A stretch of 39,883 bases of DNA from Flavobacteriales bacterium (lineage in GTDB: Bacteria; Bacteroidota; Bacteroidia; Flavobacteriales_D; Crocinitomicaceae). Below the pieces are notes generated by a model, which had not been told where the DNA came from, did no database searches, and was given only the letters and a program-made list of their open reading frames with translations. The first letter of the stretch is position 1; each line of letters begins with the position of its first letter. Shown here piece after piece: positions 1 to 8,500 of this stretch. The stretch lies in assembly GCA_947461635.1 (NCBI GenBank), contig CANHMH010000008.1:1-39883 (forward strand), read 5' to 3'. Made by a program: the position numbers and the translations under genes.

Positions 1-1
1 A

Positions 2-34
2 ATAGAGGAAGTGGTTCGCGCCGTTTTCGCCTAA
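2..34 (+). CDS. 3' end of an upstream gene, cut by window edge (tentative)
   Basis: Reading from base 2 gives ten in-frame codons (IEEVVRAVFA) followed by TAA at 32-34, 12 bases before the rsmI start. It is the only short open frame entering from the left edge that closes neatly before rsmI, so it could be the C-terminus of the preceding gene. Ten residues are too few to name a family, and the frame could be accidental. Confidence 0.3.
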   Translation: MEEVVRAVFA

Positions 35-46
35 TATTATTTAGTT

Positions 47-721
47 ATGTCAAGACTTGTACTTGTTCCCACGCCAATTGGAAACCTCGAGGATATTACT
101 CTTCGAAGTTTACGCTATTTAAAGGAAGCAGATTTATTATTTGCAGAAGATACCCGTGTCACGCACAAACTTTTAAAGCACTACGACATTTCAAAAAAAG
201 TCATGGCTTTTCACGCGCACAATGAACATCGATTCTTAGAAAAAAGCATCGAAATCATTGAGCAACAAAATTGCACCGTGTTGGTTTCAGATGCTGGAAC
301 ACCAGGGATTTCTGATCCAGGTTTTTTGTTGGTTCGCGCCTGCGTTGAACGTGGCATTGAAGTAGAATGTCTACCGGGACCAACAGCATTTGTTCCTGCG
401 CTTGTTTCTAGTGGTTTTCCCTGTGATAAATTTATTTTTGAAGGATTCCTCCCCCACAAAAAAGGACGTCAAACCAGGTTGAAAATTTTAGCACAGGAGT
501 CGAGGACAATGGTTTTGTATGAATCTCCACATCGATTAGTGAAAACCTTGGAGCAAATGTTAGATTTCTTTGAACCAGATCGCCAAGTTGTCGTAGCTAG
601 AGAGATCACCAAGCATTTCGAAACATACCATCGAGGAAATGTTGTCGAACAACTTGCCTATTTCAAAGCAAATCCACCAAAAGGAGAAATCGTTTTATTA
701 ATTAAAGGATTTGACGACTAA
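47..721 (+). CDS. rsmI: 16S rRNA (cytidine(1402)-2'-O)-methyltransferase RsmI
   Basis: This SAM-dependent tetrapyrrole-methylase-fold enzyme 2'-O-methylates C1402 of 16S rRNA in the ribosomal P site. The 224-residue protein carries the family landmarks: VPTPIGNLEDITLR at residues 7-20, AEDTR at 33-37, SDAGTPGISDPG at 81-92 and PGPTA at 110-114. It ends at about residue 224, while E. coli RsmI is near 286, so the C-terminal extension is absent; this is common in shorter homologues. The ATG start directly precedes the conserved N-terminus. It is followed 29 bases later by holB and then ricT. The same three genes are close neighbours in Bacillus (yabC, holB, yaaT), which supports the call. Confidence 0.95.
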   Translation: MSRLVLVPTPIGNLEDITLRSLRYLKEADLLFAEDTRVTHKLLKHYDISKKVMAFHAHNEHRFLEKSIEIIEQQNCTVLVSDAGTPGISDPGFLLVRACVERGIEVECLPGPTAFVPALVSSGFPCDKFIFEGFLPHKKGRQTRLKILAQESRTMVLYESPHRLVKTLEQMLDFFEPDRQVVVAREITKHFETYHRGNVVEQLAYFKANPPKGEIVLLIKGFDD

Positions 722-738
722 AATCGCTCAAATTCCAT

Positions 739-746
739 TATTTTTG
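739..746 (+). promoter_or_regulatory. Candidate -7 box for holB (TATTTTTG)
   Basis: The octamer matches the Bacteroidota -7 consensus TAnnTTTG exactly and ends four bases before the GTG start of holB. A TTTG at 710-713 could be the -33 element, but its 25-base spacer is longer than the usual 17-23. If it is used, the transcript would begin at or next to the GTG codon. Such AT-rich octamers also occur by chance. Confidence 0.35.
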
Positions 747-750
747 AGGA

Positions 751-1869
751 GTGCAATTTAAAGACGTCATAGGGCAAAGTGAATTAAAAAAGGATTTTAT
801 TCGAGAAATAAAGCAAGGTAAAATCGCGCACGCTCAACTTTTCATGGGTCCACTTGGAAATGGCGGTCTCCCACTCGCATTAGCTTTTACTCAATATTTA
901 TTTTGTAAAAATCCAAGTGATACAGATAGTTGTGGTGTTTGTCCATCTTGTTTAAAAGTACAAGATTTACAGCATCCTGATGTTCATTTCGTATATCCCG
1001 TAGTTCAAATAATTAGCAAAGTTTCTGGTTCGTTTTCTTCGGATTGGCGCGCACAAATTAAGGAAGAACCTTATTTTGATGCTTATAGTTGGACCAAACG
1101 AATCGATCCAAAGGAGCGTAAACCAATCATCGGCACTGAAGAAAGCAATGAAATCATTCGGAAGTTAAACCTAAAATCTTACGAAGGTGGATACAAAGTG
1201 ATGCTGATTTGGCTACCTGAGGAGATGAATTCCACCTGTTCCAATAAATTATTGAAGATTTTAGAAGAGCCTCCAAAGGACACCTTGTTTTTGCTTATAT
1301 CAGAAGATCCTTCAAAGCTTTTGGTCACTATTCAATCTCGCACACAGTTTATCCGTATACCCAAAATTGAAAGTGAACAATTGACACAGGAATTGATGAC
1401 AAGCTTTCAGTTGGAAAAAACCCAAGCGGAATCTATCACAGCATTTTCTGAAGGAAATTACATTCAAGCGCGCGAATTTCTGAAAGAATCCGACGACAAA
1501 GGTATCTATCGAGAACAATTCATACAGCTCATGCGGACATCATATAAAAAAGATGTCCTCGGAATGATGAACTGGGCAGATGAACTATCCACAACTGGTA
1601 AGGAACGGCAAAAGTTATTTATTCAATATGCTTTGCACATGTTCCGACAAAGTTTACTGTCTAATTACATGGGCGATGTGTTATTGCGTATTTCTAGTGA
1701 GGAAGAACAATTTTTAAAAAATTTCGCACCATTTATATCCGGAAATAACATTCGAGAATTCATTGAAACATTTGATGACGCTTACTATCACATTGATCGC
1801 AATGCAAATGCACGCATTCTTTTCACACAGATGTGTTTTCAAACCATGCGTTTCATCCATCAAGCATAA
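751..1869 (+). CDS. holB: DNA polymerase III subunit delta' (clamp-loader stator)
   Basis: Delta' is part of the clamp loader that places the beta sliding clamp on primed DNA. The 372-residue protein has a degenerate P-loop (MGPLGNGG, residues 32-39), expected because delta' does not hydrolyse ATP. It has a four-cysteine zinc module at C52, C61, C64 and C67. The segment near residues 165-200 (NKLLKILEEPP followed by TIQSRT) corresponds to the sensor and SRC region, with SRT in place of SRC while the arginine is kept. The start is GTG at 751; the next in-frame ATG (residue 32) would remove the conserved N-terminus. The GAGGA just upstream touches the start codon and is too close to act as a normal ribosome binding site. 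Position between rsmI and ricT fits conserved synteny. Confidence 0.92.
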   Translation: MQFKDVIGQSELKKDFIREIKQGKIAHAQLFMGPLGNGGLPLALAFTQYLFCKNPSDTDSCGVCPSCLKVQDLQHPDVHFVYPVVQIISKVSGSFSSDWRAQIKEEPYFDAYSWTKRIDPKERKPIIGTEESNEIIRKLNLKSYEGGYKVMLIWLPEEMNSTCSNKLLKILEEPPKDTLFLLISEDPSKLLVTIQSRTQFIRIPKIESEQLTQELMTSFQLEKTQAESITAFSEGNYIQAREFLKESDDKGIYREQFIQLMRTSYKKDVLGMMNWADELSTTGKERQKLFIQYALHMFRQSLLSNYMGDVLLRISSEEEQFLKNFAPFISGNNIREFIETFDDAYYHIDRNANARILFTQMCFQTMRFIHQA

Positions 1870-1910
1870 TTCATTTAACTGAAATGATTAACTTTACCTA
1901 AAATTAAATT

Positions 1911-3212
1911 ATGGGTTGCTCATCATGCAGTAGTGGCGGTGGAACACCGAAAGGATGTAAGAATAATGGTACATGCAGCAGCGGTGGTTGTAATAAGTTG
2001 GAAGTATATGACTGGTTGGCAAATATTGCTTTACCAGCAGGACAAGCCCCTTACGATATTGTTGAAGTACGATTTAAAAATGCGAGAAAAGCATTTTACA
2101 GAAATGCCTCTAACTTAACCTTACAAATTGGGGACTTAGTTATTGTTGATACAGCACCTGGATATGATGTAGGAGTTGTTTCTGTCGTTGGAGAACTCGC
2201 GAGGGTACAAGTCAAGAAAAAAGCGCCAAATTTTAAAGCGATGGAAGCACGCAAAATTATGCGCATCGCGAATCAAGAAGAAATCGATAAATGGATTAAG
2301 GGAAGATCGCTCGAAAAAGACCTCATGACGCAATCTAGGGTTTTGGCGATGAATCTGAATCTTGACATGAAAATATCTGATGTGGAATACCAAGGAGACT
2401 TGAGTAAAGCCACGTTTTACTATACTGCAGAAGGGCGTGTTGATTTCCGTCAGTTAATCAAAGACATGGCTGATAAATTCAGGGTTCGAATTGAAATGCG
2501 TCAAATCGGAAGCCGTCAAGAGTCTTCGAGATTGGGTGGTATTGGTTCATGTGGGCGTGAATTGTGTTGTTCGACCTGGTTAACAGATTTCAGGTCTGTC
2601 TCTACATCAGCAGCACGTTACCAACAACTATCATTGAATCCACAGAAATTAGCAGGTCAATGTGGGAAATTAAAATGTTGTTTGAATTACGAATTGGACA
2701 TGTATTTGGATGCGATTAAGTCTTTTCCAAAAACAGACACCAAACTTCATACTGAAAAAGGAGATGCCTTTCACATTAAAACGGATGTATTCAAACGCAT
2801 TATTTGGTATGCATATCCCGGTGAAATGGGCACCATCGCTTTAAGTCCGGAACGAGTTGCAGAAATTAAAAAACTCAACAAAGATGGTGTGAAGCCAAAA
2901 GACTTGCTGGAATTCGTGAAAGTTGAGAAGGTTGTCGAAATCGGTTACCAGAACGTTGTAGGACAAGACAGTGTCAATCGTTTTGAGAAAAGTTTTGTCA
3001 AGAAAAAACGTCCAAACAACAAAAAACGCAATCCAAATAGCCCTAGTGCTAATGCTGAAGTGAATGCTCCAAAAGGAAACAGACCTCCAAATCCAGGACA
3101 AGCTAAAGGACCTAATCCAGCAAACAAGCCGGATAACGCTTCAAACACCAATCAAAATAAAGGAAACAGCCGAAACAATAATCCACAAGGAAATACGAAT
3201 GCGCAGAGCTAG
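1911..3212 (+). CDS. ricT: PSP1-domain protein RicT/YaaT
   Basis: This is the PSP1/YaaT family. In B. subtilis, RicT works with RicA and RicF in an iron-sulfur-carrying complex that assists RNase Y-dependent mRNA maturation; its role in Bacteroidota is not established. The 433-residue protein begins with a Cys/Gly/Ser-rich stretch with cysteines at 3, 6, 16, 22 and 27, then the PSP1 domain, and carries conserved pairs GSCGRELCC (C214, C219, C220) and GQCGKLKCC (C251, C256, C257). From about residue 370 the tail is a low-complexity Asn/Pro/Lys-rich, probably disordered extension. Its last 14 bases overlap the start of gldH. Neighbouring holB supports the assignment. No ricA or ricF candidate lies in the window. 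Confidence 0.9.
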   Translation: MGCSSCSSGGGTPKGCKNNGTCSSGGCNKLEVYDWLANIALPAGQAPYDIVEVRFKNARKAFYRNASNLTLQIGDLVIVDTAPGYDVGVVSVVGELARVQVKKKAPNFKAMEARKIMRIANQEEIDKWIKGRSLEKDLMTQSRVLAMNLNLDMKISDVEYQGDLSKATFYYTAEGRVDFRQLIKDMADKFRVRIEMRQIGSRQESSRLGGIGSCGRELCCSTWLTDFRSVSTSAARYQQLSLNPQKLAGQCGKLKCCLNYELDMYLDAIKSFPKTDTKLHTEKGDAFHIKTDVFKRIIWYAYPGEMGTIALSPERVAEIKKLNKDGVKPKDLLEFVKVEKVVEIGYQNVVGQDSVNRFEKSFVKKKRPNNKKRNPNSPSANAEVNAPKGNRPPNPGQAKGPNPANKPDNASNTNQNKGNSRNNNPQGNTNAQS

Positions 3213-3660
3213 TTTATTTTTAGGTTTATGTCTCATCCTATTTTCGTGTAAGGATGATTCTTTTTACACGAAATCCTTCACGTTTTCTCATAATACATGG
3301 AAACAGGATGTGAAACCTGTATTCAAAGTTGATATTCAAGATACCAGTATTTTGTACGATTTTGTAGTAACTGTTCGAACGACAACGGACTACGCCTACA
3401 ATAATCTTTGGTTGTTTTTAAACACGAAACCACCTCATGGAAAGGAAGTAAGAGAACCTTATGAAATAAAAACTACCTATGCTGATGGAAATTGGATTGG
3501 GAAGAAAACAGGTACGATCGTAGAGCATGAACTCATCTTTAAAAGAAGAAAAGTTCCATACAAAGGAATTTATACCTTTATGTTTGAGCAAGCAATTACG
3601 CAAAAAACCGTAGATGAGGTCTTAGATATTTCCATGGAAGTAAAACGAGCTATCGATTAA
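3199..3660 (+). CDS. gldH: Gliding motility lipoprotein GldH
   Basis: GldH is a lipoprotein required for gliding motility in Flavobacterium johnsoniae. The open frame extends upstream to 3064 inside ricT, but ATG 3199 is chosen because it gives a proper type II signal peptide, MRRASLFLGLCLILFSC, with the lipobox cysteine at residue 17. The mature part (153 residues in total, close to the roughly 160 of known GldH) has the family features: aromatic N-terminal segment, DYAYNNLWLF near the middle and YTFMFEQA near the C-terminus. The start overlaps the end of ricT by 14 bases, so the two are probably translated from one message. Its presence suggests a gliding relative with a type IX secretion system, although no other gld or spr gene is in the window. 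Confidence 0.85.
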   Translation: MRRASLFLGLCLILFSCKDDSFYTKSFTFSHNTWKQDVKPVFKVDIQDTSILYDFVVTVRTTTDYAYNNLWLFLNTKPPHGKEVREPYEIKTTYADGNWIGKKTGTIVEHELIFKRRKVPYKGIYTFMFEQAITQKTVDEVLDISMEVKRAID

Positions 3661-3661
3661 A

Positions 3662-4132
3662 ATGCGGTTCAGACGATTGAACTCAGAGGAGTTATTTGCT
3701 CTTGAAACAGAATTCAAACAATTCTTGGTCGTTCATGAACAATATGATGAAGAGTGGCGTGTTCTTGCCGAAAGCAATCCAGAAAAAGCGGAGCAATTTA
3801 TTGTGCTATTTAGTGATCTTATTCTGCAAAAAGTTTATAATCAAGTATCCTTTTTAGTGCATTTTAGTGAGGGAATGGTGTCGTTTTTTGACATGAGAAA
3901 TAACCCACTTAAAGCTTACCAAATCAAGTGTCCAAATCATCTATCTTTAAAAAATGAAATGGAATTACACCTCCTTGTAAATACGCATTTTGATGAACTT
4001 CAGTTTTACTTGGGTGAGAAACAATTGATGAAAGAGAAAGCTGACGAAGTATTCGATTTAATCATGAAAGGCAGTGAAGTTTGTGAGGATATCTATTTCC
4101 AGAAATATACCCAACTTTTTAGTGGAATTTAA
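3662..4132 (+). CDS. DUF6495-like conserved protein
   Basis: This 156-residue protein is soluble and acidic with no signal peptide or membrane segment. Its N-terminus (MRFRRLNSEELFALETEFKQ) and the segment around FSDLILQKVY resemble the Bacteroidota-restricted DUF6495 family as I remember it; the family call is from memory, not a search. The function is unknown. It starts one base after the gldH stop, so it probably closes the ricT-gldH transcript. The next gene has its own promoter. Confidence 0.7.
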   Translation: MRFRRLNSEELFALETEFKQFLVVHEQYDEEWRVLAESNPEKAEQFIVLFSDLILQKVYNQVSFLVHFSEGMVSFFDMRNNPLKAYQIKCPNHLSLKNEMELHLLVNTHFDELQFYLGEKQLMKEKADEVFDLIMKGSEVCEDIYFQKYTQLFSGI

Positions 4133-4158
4133 AAAAATCAACGGTGGGGACATCTTTT

Positions 4159-4190
4159 TTTGTTTTTCTCCGTTTATAAACATAAATTTG
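4159..4190 (+). promoter_or_regulatory. Bacteroidota-type promoter (TTTG-N20-TAAATTTG)
   Basis: TTTG at 4159-4162 and TAAATTTG at 4183-4190 match the -33 and -7 consensus elements with a 20-base spacer, in the 87-base gap before the lipoprotein gene at 4220. The expected transcription start near 4195 gives a leader of about 25 bases. This is among the clearest promoters in the window. Confidence 0.7.
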
Positions 4191-4219
4191 ACTATTAATT
4201 GCCTAAACTATTGTAATCT

Positions 4220-4870
4220 ATGAAAACATTCAAGTTCGCTATTATTGGCTTCGCGCTTGTGTCCTTATTCAGTGCATGTATTGAACACGAGGTTATTCCA
4301 CCGCCAACGAACAAAGTAGATTTAAATGCGAGTATCGTTGGATATGTGAATGGTACTCAATTTGAATTGACACAAAACGTTAATGGGTATAATGCAAAAA
4401 CAGAAGATACAGCAGTAGTTGTCGCATCTCCAGCTTTATCAAAAGTTATTTACACGTCAACTATATTCTCCAACCAAAACGCTCAATCGTTGAGTTTGAT
4501 GTTTGGAACTCTTGACTATGATGCTTCCGCTAACACTGAACCTACCTTAAGTATGTTTAATGATTGGGCTATGACGAACTCAGGAATTCCAATTTTATTC
4601 AAGGATAAAGCAACTATGGTGAGTCAGAGTGTTGACGGTGTTCAAGTAACGTACACAGATAACACTGGTAAGGTTTGGTATTCTAGAGAAACAGACCCAG
4701 GTCAGGTTGCTAGCTTTACTATTTTAAAACAAGCATCCGATGGAACTGGAGATTATTCTTTATTTGAAGCAACATTTTCTTGTAAAGTTTGGTTCGTCGA
4801 CCCGCAAACTAGCGTAGAGTCATCCCTAAATATTACCAATGCCAAGTATCGTGCTTGGTTTAAAAGGTAA
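4220..4870 (+). CDS. Hypothetical lipoprotein
   Basis: I do not recognise the family. The 216-residue protein begins with a type II signal peptide ending LFSAC, with the acylated cysteine at residue 20, so it is probably anchored in the outer or inner membrane. The mature region is rich in Ser, Thr, Asn and aromatic residues with alternating polar/hydrophobic patterning (for example SLSLMFGTLDYDA), consistent with an all-beta fold. It has its own promoter at 4159-4190. The next gene follows 8 bases after the stop and may be co-transcribed, but nothing links their functions. Confidence 0.75.
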   Translation: MKTFKFAIIGFALVSLFSACIEHEVIPPPTNKVDLNASIVGYVNGTQFELTQNVNGYNAKTEDTAVVVASPALSKVIYTSTIFSNQNAQSLSLMFGTLDYDASANTEPTLSMFNDWAMTNSGIPILFKDKATMVSQSVDGVQVTYTDNTGKVWYSRETDPGQVASFTILKQASDGTGDYSLFEATFSCKVWFVDPQTSVESSLNITNAKYRAWFKR

Positions 4871-4878
4871 TTTTATTT

Positions 4879-5577
4879 ATGAGTGAAGTCCTCAAAATAG
4901 CTATTATTGGCGATTATAACTTCACCTACAACGCGCATCACGCGACCAATTTATCTTTGGACCACGCATCTGATTTTTTAGAAACAGAAGTAAATTACTA
5001 CTGGATAAAAATCAATGAAGCAATTCAACACAAACGCGTATATTTTGAGCAATTTGATGGCGTATGGATTGCACCAGGTCCTTTTCTTAATCACTTCTTT
5101 TTAAATGGTGTATTCAAATTAATTGTAGAGTCCAAAGTCCCCGTTTTTTTAACAGGAGAAGGATATAAATACTTTTTCGAATACCTTATCTCCATTAATC
5201 AATTGAATCCTTTCGGAGAGAAGTTGATTTCTGATAATTTAATTGAAGGAAACCAATTTGAACGCGTAACGATTTACCCAAAAACAAAGGACATTGTTAA
5301 ATTGTATGAGAATTGCAATCATACTGAACTTAGTTCATCTCGCTTCAGTTTATATCCTCAACTCATGGATCAATTAAATGGAAGTTTGATTGATATTGAA
5401 GCGACGAATCAGTTCGATGATCCGGAGATTGTTACCTTGAGAAATCATCCATTTTTTATGGCTTGTAGTTTTTGTCCACAGATTTCTTCGACAAGAGACC
5501 TACCCCACCCATTGATTTATACTTTTTTGAAAATGGCACGGGAACTATCGCCCTCAAAGTTCAGTCAATTGGTTTAG
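4879..5577 (+). CDS. Degenerate CTP-synthase-like class I glutaminase-domain protein
   Basis: The 232-residue protein looks like a free-standing version of the C-terminal glutaminase domain of CTP synthase. It has an N-terminal IAIIGDYNF strand, FDGVWIAPGPF where CTP synthase has its IVPGGFG-like segment, and HPFFMACSFCPQ followed by PHPLIYTFLKMA, matching the HPFF-QFHPE-PHPLF region. The catalytic residues appear lost: the nucleophile loop GICLG reads TGEGY (Glu94 in place of Cys), and the His and Glu of FHPE are Cys199 and Gln201. It is therefore unlikely to hydrolyse glutamine; a binding or regulatory role is an inference. Related stand-alone CTP-synthase C-terminal-like proteins exist. 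The 3' end overlaps the convergent helicase gene by 24 bases. Confidence 0.7.
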   Translation: MSEVLKIAIIGDYNFTYNAHHATNLSLDHASDFLETEVNYYWIKINEAIQHKRVYFEQFDGVWIAPGPFLNHFFLNGVFKLIVESKVPVFLTGEGYKYFFEYLISINQLNPFGEKLISDNLIEGNQFERVTIYPKTKDIVKLYENCNHTELSSSRFSLYPQLMDQLNGSLIDIEATNQFDDPEIVTLRNHPFFMACSFCPQISSTRDLPHPLIYTFLKMARELSPSKFSQLV

Positions 5578-8500
5578 GGCTGAATAGTAAAGTAAACACC
5601 TTACAGGTTTTTTAAATATTTCTTCAAGTAATTTAGCATAGGCAACAATTTGTTCCATATGACTTTGATTTATTTTACCCGTTTTAAAGTCAATAACGAT
5701 GATCTCATCCGATTTCACTAAAACTTTATCCGGTTTTTTCACGTCATTTTCGCCAGCCAATACGACCTGTTCATTCAGTGACTTTTCAATGTTTGATAAA
5801 TAATCACCTTCCTCCATTTTCTGCCAAAAAGAAAGAGCGCATTCCCGCAAACGAATTTCATTTTTCTGCTCGATTTGTCCGTCATTCAGTAAGTTCATTA
5901 ATACTGGGTCTGTATCAACTTTCGATTGACAAAGAGACATTACTAAGTGGAAATCATTTCCAAATCGTTGTTCTTCCTGTTGAATTTCCGTTTCTTCCTG
6001 AAACACTTTTCGAAAGACAATATCAGGGTACCATAATCGCTGACTAAAGTCGACTGGAATGTAAAGATTTTCAGAAGGATCCTCCTTTTCCGAAATTGGT
6101 GTGGTCTGTCCAATTTGCAACAATCCATCTTCTGTCATTCCGAGGTTCAATCCTTCCAATTGATCATGAATCATTGCTCCAAACTTTCCTTTTTCAAAAT
6201 CATTTATCGCGTATAACCTCAATTCTGGACGCGTCATTCCAACGTAAAAAAGATTCATTTTATCCAAAAGAATCAAGTTATTTTCTTCTTTTGCAAAAGC
6301 ATCCAATTCGGGTATTTGTTGGTTTTTTCCTGGAAACGCATACAAAATTTTATCACGTACTTCCATTAAATACCTTCCGTTTGTATTCATCGAAATAGTA
6401 AAATCCATGTTAGGGATTATCACTACTGGGAACTCTAATCCTTTCGATTTATGAATCGTCATAATTTTCAGTGCGGATTGCGTATCCGGCATTTGTAAAG
6501 CGATTTTGTCTTTTTGAGCATCAAAGTAGTCAAGGAAATGATGAATATCTGTTTGTCGCGCTAGTTGAAATCCATAAATCACATCCATAAAATGATGAAG
6601 GTATGGTTCTTCTGTTTCTTTCCAATCCATTAATTTCATGAATTTCTGAACCAAATCATAGACACTTTCATAGGTTTCAAAGAAGTTCGATGTGCCGCCG
6701 AAATGATCAATTAGGAACCGTGTGTCATTAAAAACCCGAATAGACTTGCCGTCCTTTTGAATGACTTCGAAATATGCGAGGTAATCAGCGGCAGAATAAG
6801 TCCCTTGAATTCTGAAGTACAATTCGGCAAAGCGCTTTGTCTCCGTCGTTTTCTTGGGGGACGCGCGTCTTCTTAAATAGGAGAGGATCAATTGGACCTG
6901 CGCATCTTTATAGATCAGAAGAGAGTCTTGAGAAACTACTTGATATTTTCTTTCAGTCAAGCCAATCGCGAGTGCATTTCCAAGTTTGTTTGTTTCTGTT
7001 AAAATGCAAATGTCACCAGGTTCAAAACCGGCATGCAAAGATTCCTCTATAAAGCCAATCACTTTTTCTAACCGTTCATCAAACGTTATTTTTTGTTGGA
7101 TAGATTCGATGTGAATATATCCGCTTTTTTGTTGGGTAGGCTCTTGTTTCAAGTCTTGATAGAAATGAGCCATGTTCGCAGGTAAGCACTTTGCTAGTCC
7201 TTCAAAAAGCTGGTTGTTAAATTCAACGATTTCCTTTGCAGAACGGAAATTGGATGGAAGTACACGTTTTGCTCCTCGACTTGCAAAGGTGGCACTTTTA
7301 GCTGCAATTTGGCGGTCATTTTCAGGATTGTAAATTGCTGGTAAACTTACAAATTGTTCAGCGAGTCCATTATTGAATCGATAAATCGATTGCTTTGCAT
7401 CACCTACGATTAAATTCCATCGGTTGTGTGCCAACGATTCCAACATTAACGGAATTAAATTTAACCATTGAAGGCGAGAGGTGTCTTGAAATTCATCTAG
7501 TAGAAAATGTTCAAACCGGACTCCTAATCTTTCGTAGATATACGGTGCTTCTTCGTCTCTAACGAGTTTACTAATTAACTTATTGAATTCAGATATCCGT
7601 ATCAGTTGCTCATCGTTCATCATGAGCTGTAGTTGCTTTCCTACATGCTGTAACAACGCCATGTTAAAGAAATTCTTTCGGTACAGTTCAATCAAATTAA
7701 ACGCTGCTAAATCCTTCAAGTAACGGTCATTCAATCGTATTACATCCTGTTTCAAGGACAATGGAATGGCTAATTTCGAATTTGCCTCCATAAGATTCAT
7801 CAGCGTAGCAGAGAATAATCCGTCATTATTTGAATTAATCTTTGGGAAAGCATTCTGCACATTTAGTTTTTCAAAATTCTTGACAGTCGTCCCTTTACCT
7901 GGAATGTCAGATAGGTTTAAATCTAAGTTGAAAAATTCATCGTGAACGTGCTTAGCATCGGCAAGAAACGATGTTAAAATTTGATTTCGATCTTCGAATA
8001 AACGTTTATAGTTACCCTTGGTGAGTTCAAGTTGTAAAAGTTGTTGGATTTTTTCAGTATTTTTTTCCTTTCCAAGCATGGATGAAAACTCGATTAATTG
8101 CCTACGGAAATTCCAGCTATTTCCTTCCTCTAAATTAGCCTTTGCATATTGATACATCCAATCCGTTAGGTCTTCTGCTCCTGGAGTACCTAATTGATTC
8201 ATGAGCAAATCAACGACATCTTCTGTTACTTGTTTTTCATTCAAAACAACTTCAAAATCTGCTGGCAAGTCTAAGTCTCTTGAGAAAGAACGAATCAGTC
8301 TCAGGTTAAATTTATCAATCGTGGATACATGAAAATCTTCATATGCATGTAAAATTCCTTCTAAAGCAAGTTTACTTCGTTTTGTTAATTCTTGAGCCGA
8401 AAGTCCAGTCTGTTTTTCTAAATCAGACCTCATATTCTCTACTTTTTTATTTTCAGGGTCCACGTAAGCAATACCAAATAAAGTAGTCAATATTCTTTCC

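Noticed and set aside
3064-3198. Upstream extension of gldH
   Set aside because: It runs in another frame through ricT and would bury the lipoprotein signal peptide inside the protein.
3000-3200. Asn/Pro/Lys-rich end of ricT as a tandem DNA repeat
   Set aside because: It is compositional low complexity with no regular repeat unit at the base level.
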